DNA from: Pseudomonadota bacterium
GTDB taxonomy: Bacteria > Desulfobacterota > Syntrophobacteria > Syntrophobacterales > Syntrophobacteraceae
Direction of reading: 5' to 3'
DNA length: 34,333 nucleotides
NCBI GenBank assembly: GCA_023442755.1
Contig: JAEZXS010000100.1
Location: 1-34,333, forward strand
Below the pieces are notes generated by a model. The model had not been told where the DNA came from. It did no database searches and was given only the letters and a program-made list of their open reading frames with translations. Positions 24,935-31,769 of the stretch are shown piece after piece. Made by a program: the position numbers and the translations under genes. Within the stretch, counting starts at the first letter, position 1, and each line of letters opens with the position of its first letter.

Positions 24935-26744
24935 TGCTGCGAGCCGTTAAGAACTGGCGCAGATACGCATAAAATTCAGCCAGTTCGTGTGTCGAAAGCG
25001 CTTGGTCTGAAATATACCCGAAAGCGATATCGCCACTCGGGCTGAAAGTCGATGCGAGGCCAGAAATAGTTCGGCCTGCGAACAGGATATGTTCAGTCGT
25101 TTCCTCCTCGGCAGTCCCCACGGTACATGTCTTTCGGACAAGAGAACCATCGTCCATCTGATAGATTGCATGAGACCCATTCCAGGTTATGAAATGGGCA
25201 TGCCACCGCCCGTCGTTGGGAGTCATTCCAGGCTCAGCACTCGCGAGCGTTGTTAATGACCCGCGCAGGTTGAGAAGGAAGTCATAACTGCCTTGTGAAT
25301 AGAATTGAAAGGTTCTGCTGGCCTGGGTTGTTCCCGCGCGTGAGATTGGGGATCCGCTAGTGAGCACCCCTTGCTTTGAAACAACTACGACTGTGAACTG
25401 CTCGGTTGAGGCAGCAAATAATCCAGTGCTGCCTATTCTGGTTATTTCTGTGTCAACGCACCCCTGTGGTCCTGAATTTATCCCGAACCTAGTCCACGTC
25501 GGAGGAGTGGTTCCAGCCAATGTCCCGTTAGACCCTCCTGGTAGGATGTCTGTAATGGTGGTTCCGGTGCCGTCCAAAAAATCATAGGTCAGCGCTGCGC
25601 CTCGATGTGGAAGGCGCGGAATTACCGGCCTCGATGTCAATACGGCGTCGGGCTGAGAGAAGGAAAGGATTAGGTTGGCTATCCAGCCAACCTCTTTTGT
25701 AATCCATTTAGCCCCGGCATATGCACCGTCTGTTCCAGAGCTGCCTGCCTCCGCGCTGAAGGCATTCACGCCCAAAGCCCCTCCAGCCCAATTCCACAAA
25801 CCGGGCTCAGCGTTTCCGATCCAAATGCCAAATGAAGGATTGGGGGAAAGGTAACGGACCACGCGCTCGACCAGACCGTAATTGGTCCATGCAGGCTGGT
25901 TTGGAAAATATCCCATGTAATCATAAGAATCGGGGGTCTGGTTGTGGAAATCCAAAACCCCTGTCACATTCCCAATCTTTAGCAGATTAACGATATTTAT
26001 CGTCTCAGCTTCCGTCAAAGGCGCAGTGCCTTTTGTAGAGTCAATAGAAGCGCTCCAGTTGTAGGGATAATTCCTGTTAAGATTTACCCCGTGGACATTG
26101 ACGCTGACTCTGGGGGATTGCATCCATCCCCAGGGATTTCCGCACGCCACCACTAGATACCGTACATTTTGGGGTAACGTTATTTTGCCCTGCTGGGCAA
26201 GGTAAAACACCCTCCAAACAGCCAGCACCGGAGCCCACTCTGCTGCATGCTGGCCTGTTACAATTGCTACAGTCCGATCATAGACACCACAGCCATTGGG
26301 ACCACAGTCGCTTCTGCCCGGGCTGAACATGTAACAGTACATCATGTATGTACTGGAGGCATCCCATCCGATATTTACTCTGGTCACCACGTAGCCGGGG
26401 AAATTGGTCGCAAGTGAATCCCACAGAGCTATGAGCTGGTTGTAGGTCATAGTGTCACCGGAGACAGATTCGTCATTAGGCCCAAATCCATTAGGGGCAT
26501 CGGCGGCGAGGCATGAGGGCTGAGGCTGCGGAGTCCAGAAAAATTGAGGTCCGGCAGGGTTTGCTTTAACCGTGGTAGGGTACGGAGCCGTTATAACTAC
26601 AGGGCCAGGGGTGCTAACGCCTCCGCCCGGCAGGGCCTGCCACAGGCTGCGGGCGCGCATTTCGAGATCCGTTCCGCCGTGGACTGCGATTGCGGCTACC
26701 AGGATCGCCGCGAAAATTCCGAGGACGGCAATATACTTTTTCAT
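24921..26744 (-). CDS. Exported M14-type zinc carboxypeptidase-like protein with C-terminal LamG-like domain
   Basis: The 607-residue protein has an N-terminal signal or anchor (KYIAVLGIFAAILVAAIAV). Residues about 95-365 fit an M14 metallopeptidase: H166 and E169 in GQHAAEW as zinc ligands, N223/R224 in NLNRNYPYNW for the substrate carboxylate, H267 in LDFHN as third ligand and E332 in FSAEAG as the general base. Residues about 385-600 resemble a concanavalin A/LamG-like sugar- or protein-binding domain. The ATG follows GGGGAG by six bases and lies 12 bases after the stop of a tail-region gene, so it is transcribed with the late genes. DNA is AT-rich (25981-26040 is 45% GC). Alternatives are a virion-associated wall or surface hydrolase or a secreted conversion factor. 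The family call is confident; the role is not. Confidence 0.8.
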   Translation of the reverse strand: MKKYIAVLGIFAAILVAAIAVHGGTDLEMRARSLWQALPGGGVSTPGPVVITAPYPTTVKANPAGPQFFWTPQPQPSCLAADAPNGFGPNDESVSGDTMTYNQLIALWDSLATNFPGYVVTRVNIGWDASSTYMMYCYMFSPGRSDCGPNGCGVYDRTVAIVTGQHAAEWAPVLAVWRVFYLAQQGKITLPQNVRYLVVACGNPWGWMQSPRVSVNVHGVNLNRNYPYNWSASIDSTKGTAPLTEAETINIVNLLKIGNVTGVLDFHNQTPDSYDYMGYFPNQPAWTNYGLVERVVRYLSPNPSFGIWIGNAEPGLWNWAGGALGVNAFSAEAGSSGTDGAYAGAKWITKEVGWIANLILSFSQPDAVLTSRPVIPRLPHRGAALTYDFLDGTGTTITDILPGGSNGTLAGTTPPTWTRFGINSGPQGCVDTEITRIGSTGLFAASTEQFTVVVVSKQGVLTSGSPISRAGTTQASRTFQFYSQGSYDFLLNLRGSLTTLASAEPGMTPNDGRWHAHFITWNGSHAIYQMDDGSLVRKTCTVGTAEEETTEHILFAGRTISGLASTFSPSGDIAFGYISDQALSTHELAEFYAYLRQFLTARSIILP

Positions 26745-26755
26745 GGCGGACTCCC

Positions 26756-27190
26756 CTACTTAAGCTGCGTGACGAAGCATTCCCCGGCGCCTGCGGCCGC
26801 GCTGAACCGCAGGACCAGATTCCTTGCCCTGCCCCTTATACCGTCCACGACTCTCCGGGACTGTGGCACGACCCGGAGGCCGGGAACGTTTTCCGTGCTG
26901 TCGATAAAAGCGGTGATCGTCGCCGCAGGCGAGTTGTTCACTATCTCGACCGACTCCGTTCCGGGTTCGATCGTCACAACCCTGTCGTCGCCGGGCCCGG
27001 CGGACGTCAGGTCGGCACAGGCCGAAGCCGGGTTATAGTAAGGGGCGGGGCTTGTTTCCGTGATCCCGGGAAGCGAAAGAGCCGCTATGTCATAGATTTC
27101 CGCGCTCATTCCGGGCCGAAGTTCGCACAGCCTGCCGTCCCGAAGCGTCACCATGTGGATGTGCCGGCCGTCGTTTCTGATCGTTGGCAT
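26756..27190 (-). CDS. Phage protein of unknown function in the tail region
   Basis: The protein has 144 residues and no recognised domain. It begins MPTIRNDGRHIHMVTLRDG and appears beta-rich, with many short polar strands and a C-terminus of small and hydrophobic residues (NLVLRFSAAAGAGECFVTQLK). No signal peptide or membrane segment is seen. AGGAG precedes the ATG by six bases. It sits 22 bases after the M-like tail gene and 12 bases before the M14 gene. Its GC content resembles the phage genes more than the AT-rich cargo. Position suggests a small virion or decoration protein, but nothing in the sequence proves it. Confidence 0.6.
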   Translation of the reverse strand: MPTIRNDGRHIHMVTLRDGRLCELRPGMSAEIYDIAALSLPGITETSPAPYYNPASACADLTSAGPGDDRVVTIEPGTESVEIVNNSPAATITAFIDSTENVPGLRVVPQSRRVVDGIRGRARNLVLRFSAAAGAGECFVTQLK

Positions 27191-27212
27191 CGTCTTCTCC
27201 TGTGTTGTCCTT

Positions 27213-27563
27213 TCAGACTTCCTCTAGAATCATCACCGCTTTCCAAATCCGGTTCGAATTGACCGGGCTGTATCGGACCGGCTCACTGAAACGCACGGCA
27301 TGGACGGTCCCGCTTGCCGGATGCCTCCAGTTGAAAGCATCCGAGCCTACCCGAACGCCGTTTTCGAAAGCCTGGAGCAGCGACTTGTCCGCCGGGGAAA
27401 GAAAGGAATACTGCAGCTTCCACTGCATCGGCACCCGGGTGGTCCGCGGCCGCGTCTTCGTGTAGCCTCCCTCCGACCGCGCGCGAATCGTTGGATCGAA
27501 GGCCCTCTGCTCCTCCCACGCTTCCACGTCGGGACTGTCGGAAAGAACCGGAAAATCCGTCAT
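27213..27563 (-). CDS. Minor tail protein, lambda M-like
   Basis: The protein has 116 residues. The central pattern TRVPMQWKLQYSFLSPADKS followed by LQAFENGVRVGSDAFNWRHP and a final strand set around VRFSEPVRYSP matches the style of the lambda gpM/phage minor tail family, of about the usual length (about 110). These proteins join the tail tip next to the tape-measure end. It follows the tape-measure fragment by 28 bases, the lambda H-M order. GGGAG lies about 10 bases before the ATG. The assignment rests on motif style and gene order. Confidence 0.7.
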   Translation of the reverse strand: MTDFPVLSDSPDVEAWEEQRAFDPTIRARSEGGYTKTRPRTTRVPMQWKLQYSFLSPADKSLLQAFENGVRVGSDAFNWRHPASGTVHAVRFSEPVRYSPVNSNRIWKAVMILEEV

Positions 27564-27591
27564 TTTTCACACTCTCCCGCAGCGGGCGGGT

Positions 27592-28359
27592 CTAACTCCG
27601 CTTTCCGCCCTGAAGCATTTTGCCCAGCACGCCGTATTCGTGTATGTCCCTGGCGACAATAGATATGACCATCTTGTCCAGTTCCCGCGACACCGTCCCC
27701 TGCTCGAGCTTCAGCGGCGTTACGGACCGGTTGTCGATGTTGACCTCGACGTTGAGCTTCGGCGCCGGGGCTCCCCCGTTCCACTGCCCCCTGGGCACGA
27801 CCGCCTCTCCCTGCTGCAGGATTGCAGGGAATTCATCTGGGGCCAGCCCGGCGTGCAGCCGCGGAGCCCCGGCAAAAACGAACGGGCTTACCTCGCGGTA
27901 AATGCCGGCATCCCCCACGGTACCGCCGGAATGGAACAGGCCCGCGAAAATCCCCGTTCCCCCTTCCCCGCTCCGCCCGGACAATCCGAACAGGCTTCCG
28001 ATCTGCTCGTTCATCCAGGATGAGGCCATCTTTGCGAGCGCGTTGGCAAAGGTGTTGGTAAGCGACGTGCAGAAGGCGTTGAAAATGTCCTTTGCCGAGG
28101 TCAGCTCACCGCTGAAAACCTGCCGGAAGAAATTCCGGAACCCGGCGCCGCTCCCCTCTATGAATTTCCTGCCGCTTTCCTGCATCGCATCGAATGCGCG
28201 GGCACTCTGTTCCAGGGCAAGCCGTCTCTCGCGCTCAGCCGCAACGATCTCCTCCTGCAGCCGGAGCTGTTCCGCCATGGCCACCGAAACCCGCTCGTAG
28301 TCGTACCCGGTCCCGGGCTCCGAATTCCACAAATCGATTGTGCGCCTGTTTTCAGCCAT
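27592..28359 (-). CDS. Tape-measure protein C-terminal fragment (probably truncated)
   Basis: The protein has 255 residues from the ATG at 28359, chosen over one 15 bases upstream because GGGGAG lies four bases before it. An N-terminal helical segment rich in Glu/Arg/Ala (about 30-65) leads into the pattern of lambda H-type C-terminal domains: GFRNFFRQVFSGELTSAKDI, then TSLTNTFANALAKMASSWM. A Gly-rich part with FHSGGTVGD and FPAILQQGEAVVPRGQW follows, which is also typical of tape-measure ends. Siphophage tape measures usually exceed 700 residues. Here the coil-rich body is absent, and a 534-base repeat-filled stretch lies upstream instead. Since tail length scales with this protein, the product would give a very short tail or none. 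It could instead be a separate small tail protein; I judge truncation more likely. Confidence 0.7.
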   Translation of the reverse strand: MAENRRTIDLWNSEPGTGYDYERVSVAMAEQLRLQEEIVAAERERRLALEQSARAFDAMQESGRKFIEGSGAGFRNFFRQVFSGELTSAKDIFNAFCTSLTNTFANALAKMASSWMNEQIGSLFGLSGRSGEGGTGIFAGLFHSGGTVGDAGIYREVSPFVFAGAPRLHAGLAPDEFPAILQQGEAVVPRGQWNGGAPAPKLNVEVNIDNRSVTPLKLEQGTVSRELDKMVISIVARDIHEYGVLGKMLQGGKRS

Positions 28360-28580
28360 CCCGCTCCCCTTCATTCACCCGTTCCGATCTTGCAGCCGCA
28401 GAAATACCCGGTGCTTTTTTCAGGTAGGGAAAATTTTCATTCAGCCGGCAGAAGAATTTTGGAAGGGCGAAGAAGACCTGTCCGCAGATAATGAACTTAC
28501 AAAAGGCATAACGTGGAAGAGGCGTCCCCCCGGTGGATTGGCGTGCCGGCCATTCCCTGCTGCTGCCAGATAGGATTTTT

Positions 28581-28630
28581 ATCCGCAGATTTCACAGATT
28601 TACGCAGATTAGCGCAGATTAGCGCAGATG
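28581..28630 (+). repeat. CGCAGATT repeat cluster, copy A
   Basis: A short array of imperfect units begins ATCCGCAGATTTCACAGATT and continues with three tandem 10-base units close to AGCGCAGATT (28601-28630). It is the inverse orientation of copies B and C. Confidence 0.75.
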
Positions 28631-28712
28631 CAATCCAAGTATTTAAAACGCTAGACTTTATATACTCTCCATGGACGACCCGGATGCCCCTGATGTCGGC
28701 CCCTGTTTTTCA

Positions 28713-28766
28713 TCCCGAAAAAATCCGCGAAAATCTGCGCTAATCCCCGAAATCTGCGGATATTTA
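28713..28766 (-). repeat. CGCAGATT repeat cluster, copy B (inverted relative to A)
   Basis: The plus strand contains AAATCCGCGAAAATCTGCGC, then TAATCCCCGAAATCTGCGG, which is the reverse complement of the copy A pattern. Together A and B could form a large imperfect stem. Confidence 0.7.
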
Positions 28767-28850
28767 GCCTTTCAAGCACTCCAGACGCACCATGGGCCGC
28801 CCTTGCTCGCCAACGATACTACTGTACATATTTCAGACAGCCCCCGTATT

Positions 28851-28912
28851 CGTCTGCGAAATCTGCGGATATCTTGTCCTCGCCGCGAAAAGATCAGCGA
28901 AAATCCGCGGTC
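28851..28912 (-). repeat. CGCAGATT repeat cluster, copy C, overlapping the end of the G-T frame
   Basis: The plus strand reads CGTCTGCGAAATCTGCGGAT, then after a spacer AGCGAAAATCCGCGG. It has the same orientation as copy B. The last codons and stop (28894-28896) of the frameshifted tail chaperone lie within it. Confidence 0.7.
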
Positions 28913-29558
28913 AAAATTTTTCTTTTCAGAAATGCCATGTCGAGCCAAAATTGCAGGTCGAAGGAATCGTTTTCGAACCGGAACCCGGCCTCCTGGAGAA
29001 GGTGGACCCGAAGAAGCGAGGCCGCATAGTGCGCGCCCCATCCCCGGAGTTTCCCATTCTTCCCGCAGCGCGCGCACAGCGCCCGCAACGTTTTCCCGTC
29101 GCAGTCCCGGACGGTTTCGGGATCGCACCGCCCGGCGAGCAGCAGATCGATTTCTTTCTCCAGGTCTATCGTTCCAAAGGGCTTTCGGGCTCCGCCTCCC
29201 GCGACGCTCCCGTGGATTCGAATACGCACACGGCAACGCTCGCCACAATGTCACCGGCATGCCGGACCAGCAGGTCCTTCCAGTCCTGGCGAAAATCCGG
29301 GTCGTTCGGATCGGGCGATATGGGTTTTCCGTCTACCCCGATCGTTCCCTTGGCAAACCCCGTGATGATGCGGGCCCCAAACTTGAGCCGGTTCTCGAAG
29401 ATCCTGCTCCTGAGCTTCTGCCCGCGCCTCTCGAATACCCCGTTCTGATAGGCTGCCCGTTCCTCGTTCGTGGGCATCCGGTACCAGACCTCGTGCACAT
29501 CCCCGGTTATCCCGTCCTGTATCTCGAGCACATTCCGCTCCGCCGCAAAATCGCGCAT
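28894..29558 (-). CDS. Tail assembly chaperone G-T product made by -1 frameshift
   Basis: A ribosome slipping -1 at 29175-29181 leaves the G frame after 128 codons and continues for 93 codons in the second frame (stop 28894-28896), giving about 221 residues. The second frame reads GTIDLEKEIDLLLAGRCDPE, then contains YAASLLRVHLLQEAGFRFEN and ends WLDMAFLKRKILTADFR. G and G-T proteins coat the tape-measure protein and recruit tail tube subunits in lambda-like phages. The overlap length, relative frame (-1) and slippery heptamer all fit. The final residues come from a dispersed repeat, so the natural C-terminus has probably been replaced. The second frame also has its own GTG at 29229, but without a good ribosome site. 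Confidence 0.7.
29166..29558 (-). CDS. Tail assembly chaperone G-like protein (zero-frame product)
   Basis: The 130-residue product ends at the TAG at 29166-29168. It opens MRDFAAERNVLEIQDGITGD and includes the segment EVWYRMPTNEERAAYQNGVFE. This is the pattern of the small chaperone made from the first frame in siphophages and Mu-like phages, between tube and tape-measure genes. Roughly the last 20 codons overlap the second frame. In lambda-like phages this product is made in large excess over the fusion. It follows the tail tube gene by 123 bases with no gene in between. Confidence 0.75.
   Translation of the reverse strand: MRDFAAERNVLEIQDGITGDVHEVWYRMPTNEERAAYQNGVFERRGQKLRSRIFENRLKFGARIITGFAKGTIGVDGKPISPDPNDPDFRQDWKDLLVRHAGDIVASVAVCVFESTGASREAEPESPLER
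29175..29181 (-). promoter_or_regulatory. Programmed -1 frameshift site C_CCT_TTG
   Basis: On the minus strand the heptamer CCCTTTG is in the X_XXY_YYZ phase relative to frame G (AGC CCT TTG GAA CGA TAG). The -1 frame is the second chaperone frame. A Shine-Dalgarno-like GGGAGG (29195-29200) lies 13 bases upstream, a spacing known to stimulate -1 slippage in bacteria. The zero-frame stop follows two codons later. No strong adjacent downstream hairpin was found. Confidence 0.7.
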
Positions 29559-29681
29559 GGTCTTTCCTTTCTGCTGGAATCCGCTTCTCGCTTCACATTC
29601 GGCCGCACACTCTTATGCGTGAGGCGCCGCTCCCCGCGTTCTTTCTGCTTTCTCGCTTTTCCGCTCTTCCCCGCCGCCCCG

Positions 29682-30611
29682 CTACATCACCGTAATCGTC
29701 AGTTCGTCGTCGCCGTCGTTCATAGCGAGCAGGAAGGGCACCCGGTAGACGGCCCGTCCATCCCGGTCCGCGTAGCCGATTTCGCTGTACTGGATCGCCG
29801 GGGCTTCGATGCGGAACCTGTTTCCGGCGGCGGTTCCGACGGTCAAGCTGAGCGCCAGGGCGGTGCCGTTCTCCCAGTTGTTCCAGAACGGGTGTGTCGC
29901 TTCGGCGACGGCTTCCGATTCGAAGCTGCCCCGGGGTTTGCGTCCGGTTATCTCGAAGCCGGCGATGCCGTTTTGAGCCGCGATGTTTTTGCGCTCAGCC
30001 AGGGTGTTGTTAATGTCTATTTCGAGCTTTTCCGTTACGGGGCTGTAATCCCCTACCGTAAAACCCGCGCCTGCCGCGATCGGAGGCAGAAGGATGCCGA
30101 AGACCGGAACGCCCGGCGCGGCGTCAGTTGGCGACAGGTAGCACCCCTTGAACTTCCACTCCACCATGACGGGTTTTCCCGCTTCAGCCGCTATCCGAAA
30201 AGAACCCCGACAACCGGTCACCTTGTGAAAAAGCCTGTCCCGGTACACATACAGGGTGCAGGATTCGAAGCCGGCGGAAACAGGCGCGTAGACGATGTTC
30301 GTATCGGCATTCACCGTTTCGCTCATGCCGCAGGCCCTGAACAGGACGCCCTCCCAGCCGCGGACGGGAAGCACTCCGGGGGTGCCGGTCCCTTTCGCTT
30401 CCGTCTTGAAAGACAGGTCAACCCTCTTGGCCCCCTGCAAAATCCCGAGCGGCGAAAGCGAGTCTTTCAGGCTGTTTCGCTCGACCAGGTCTCCCGTCGG
30501 CCGGATCTCCAGGTCCTGAACCGCGATGGCGTCCGCCGAAGCTGTCGGTACAGGGTCGGTCCCGTACGCGGTTTCGATCTTTGCGAGCACTACCGTTTTT
30601 CTCGTGAGCAT
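29682..30611 (-). CDS. Phage major tail tube protein
   Basis: The 309-residue protein starts at the ATG at 30611, which follows GGGGAG; the longer upstream frame is a shadow of the gp37-like gene. The N-terminus RKTVVLAKIETAYGTDPVPT is a common opening of siphovirus tail tube proteins. The rest is beta-rich, with VDLSFKTEAKGTG, WKFKGCYLSPTDA and an Ig-like C-terminal part ending DDELTITVM. Tube subunits stack as hexamers around the tape-measure protein. It lies after gp37 (25 bases) and before the G/G-T chaperone, the standard order. Confidence 0.82.
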   Translation of the reverse strand: MLTRKTVVLAKIETAYGTDPVPTASADAIAVQDLEIRPTGDLVERNSLKDSLSPLGILQGAKRVDLSFKTEAKGTGTPGVLPVRGWEGVLFRACGMSETVNADTNIVYAPVSAGFESCTLYVYRDRLFHKVTGCRGSFRIAAEAGKPVMVEWKFKGCYLSPTDAAPGVPVFGILLPPIAAGAGFTVGDYSPVTEKLEIDINNTLAERKNIAAQNGIAGFEITGRKPRGSFESEAVAEATHPFWNNWENGTALALSLTVGTAAGNRFRIEAPAIQYSEIGYADRDGRAVYRVPFLLAMNDGDDELTITVM

Positions 30612-30636
30612 GTCGTGGACTCCCCTTCCGGCCCGG

Positions 30637-31086
30637 CTAAAGGATGAACCGGCACCGGGTCTTGAACAGGATCTCGTAGACGGCGAAGTTTCGAGTTCCG
30701 GCGATCGAATGCTCCGAAACGGGCGCAAACGGATCGATTTCAACCCCGCACGACTGGTCGGACAGCGCCGCCCGCACGTCTTCGAGCACTTCGTAAACCC
30801 CCTTTTCACCCGGCGCTCCGTGCCGCACCGCGGCATCACCCCTCAGGTTCCGCACCACCACGACCACCCCGAAAGTCATCTCCCGGTCCTGGGCGCCGGA
30901 CAGCTTCCGGGAAAACTTTCCCTGGCGGTAGATCACGTAGACGGCCGGGCAAAGAATCGCCAACTCCTCGACTTCCCTTGCATCGCGGCCCAGGAACTCG
31001 GCGAGCGAACAGCAGGCCCGAAGATAGGGAAGAGCGCCGGAAAGGCGCGAAACGATCGCCTGTTCTATTTCCGTTATCCGCGGCAT
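30637..31086 (-). CDS. Mu gp37-like head-tail protein (DUF1834)
   Basis: The protein has 149 residues from MPRITEIEQAIVSRL at 31086. Its length and pattern (short N-terminal helix, central VYVIYRQGKFSRK strand, FGVVVVVRNLRGD, C-terminal ETLFKTRC-like strand reading YEILFKTRCRFIL) match the Mu gp37/DUF1834 family. These proteins act at the head-tail joining end, comparable to tail terminators or completion proteins. It begins one base after the gp36-like stop, and the tail tube gene begins 25 bases after it. Family membership is by pattern and position. Confidence 0.75.
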   Translation of the reverse strand: MPRITEIEQAIVSRLSGALPYLRACCSLAEFLGRDAREVEELAILCPAVYVIYRQGKFSRKLSGAQDREMTFGVVVVVRNLRGDAAVRHGAPGEKGVYEVLEDVRAALSDQSCGVEIDPFAPVSEHSIAGTRNFAVYEILFKTRCRFIL

Positions 31087-31087
31087 G

Positions 31088-31519
31088 TCAGAACCCCGAA
31101 AGCATCGATCGAGTGAAGGCGCGCACCGGGTTTTCCCGTGCGGTTTCTGGACGGCCCGGATCGAGCGGGGTCCCGTCCGGATCGGCGGCGCCGAGCGACA
31201 CTTTCCCCGAAGCCGCCTGTTCGAGAAACCGGATCGCATTCCGGTACCGTTCCATACGATGCTCCGGGACCTTCTCCCGACGCGAATACAGGTTGTAGAC
31301 GGCAATATCGACGGAAAGCCTGCGCACCGTTTCAGATACCGAAAGGAGCGGGACCGTGAACCGCGCCCCCAGGTAGCCGTCTATCTCCCGGTCCGCATCG
31401 TCGATGGCCTTCGCGACCCGGGCCTCGTTTACCGCACCCGAGTCTTCGTCGTCCGTCAACTGTATCAGCCGCCCGCCGTCGAGCTGATCCTTCACATCCG
31501 CCAGGGTGGAGTAAGGCAT
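31088..31519 (-). CDS. Mu gp36-like head-tail connector (DUF1320)
   Basis: The protein has 143 residues from the ATG at 31519, preferred to one six codons upstream because GGAGG lies five bases before it. MPYSTLADVKDQLDGGRLIQ and the segment AIDDADREIDGYLGARFTVPL are hallmark features of DUF1320, as is the helical C-terminal half with SRREKVPEHRMERYRNAIRF. The fold is like gp6/gp15-type connector adaptors that sit on the portal. It follows the major head gene after a 250-base hairpin-rich spacer, an unusual break inside a head-tail operon. Confidence 0.85.
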   Translation of the reverse strand: MPYSTLADVKDQLDGGRLIQLTDDEDSGAVNEARVAKAIDDADREIDGYLGARFTVPLLSVSETVRRLSVDIAVYNLYSRREKVPEHRMERYRNAIRFLEQAASGKVSLGAADPDGTPLDPGRPETARENPVRAFTRSMLSGF

Positions 31520-31769
31520 CGTGTCCTCCGAGAGCACAGTTCAAAAGAGCAGGGCAAAGACCTGTCACGCGCTTCGCGTGATTCCCCCGCGTCCGGCCGA
31601 GCGCTCGGCGCTTCGGCGTCTTCCCACGCAACCCGTGGGGCCGCCGAAGCGCCACAGTAAGTCACGCTATCAGCGTGACGCAGGGGGTGTGGGGGCCGAG
31701 GTCCCCACGCTTTTAGTCCGGTTTATCGCGGCTGGAAGCCGCTCCCACTGGAATTGTCTCCCTCGCCGG
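31520..31769. repeat. Hairpin-rich intergenic block in the late operon
   Basis: The block contains several independent stems: TCACGCG/CGCGTGA (31565-31581), a perfect 12-base outer stem 31607-31618 with 31642-31653 enclosing CCCACG/CGTGGG (31623-31628 and 31634-31639), GTCACGCT/AGCGTGAC (31661-31679), and GTGGGG/CCCCAC near 31690-31708. No gene is seen. Some units resemble the block at 34203-34333. The structures could attenuate or process the late transcript, or simply be repeats accumulated by an old prophage. Confidence 0.7.
31722..31751 (-). repeat. REP-like palindromic element
   Basis: On the minus strand this reads GTGGGAGCGGCTTCCAGCCG followed by CGATAAA. The stem is GCGGCT/AGCCGC around GGA (31728-31742). 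The sequence style (GGGAGCGGCTTCCAGCCGCGA) is like extragenic palindromic repeats found in Pseudomonas and other Proteobacteria, which points to host repeats invading the prophage. Confidence 0.6.

Larger units (their letters stand above)
28360..28893. repeat. Gene-free mosaic of dispersed repeats where the tape-measure body should be
   Basis: This stretch holds no credible gene. It contains three copies of a CGCAGATT-rich repeat (described separately) and, at 28500-28580, another composite sequence that looks repetitive. A start-less minus-strand frame of about 80 codons ends in an overlap with the start of the tape-measure fragment (ATGGCTGA). Part of that frame could be a remnant, but most of it crosses the repeats. 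The arrangement fits deletion of most of a tape-measure gene with host intergenic repeats now in its place. Confidence 0.6.

Noticed and set aside
28360..28590. Start-less minus-strand frame ending in ATGGCTGA overlap with the tape-measure fragment
   Set aside because: Most of it crosses repeat DNA and it lacks a start codon. Kept only as a possible remnant.
28581..28630. Possible CRISPR array in the CGCAGATT repeats
   Set aside because: Units are about 10 bases and directly adjacent, with no unique spacers.
30612..30839. N-terminal extension of the tail tube frame
   Set aside because: It runs antiregister inside the gp37-like gene; the ATG at 30611 with GGGGAG fits better.
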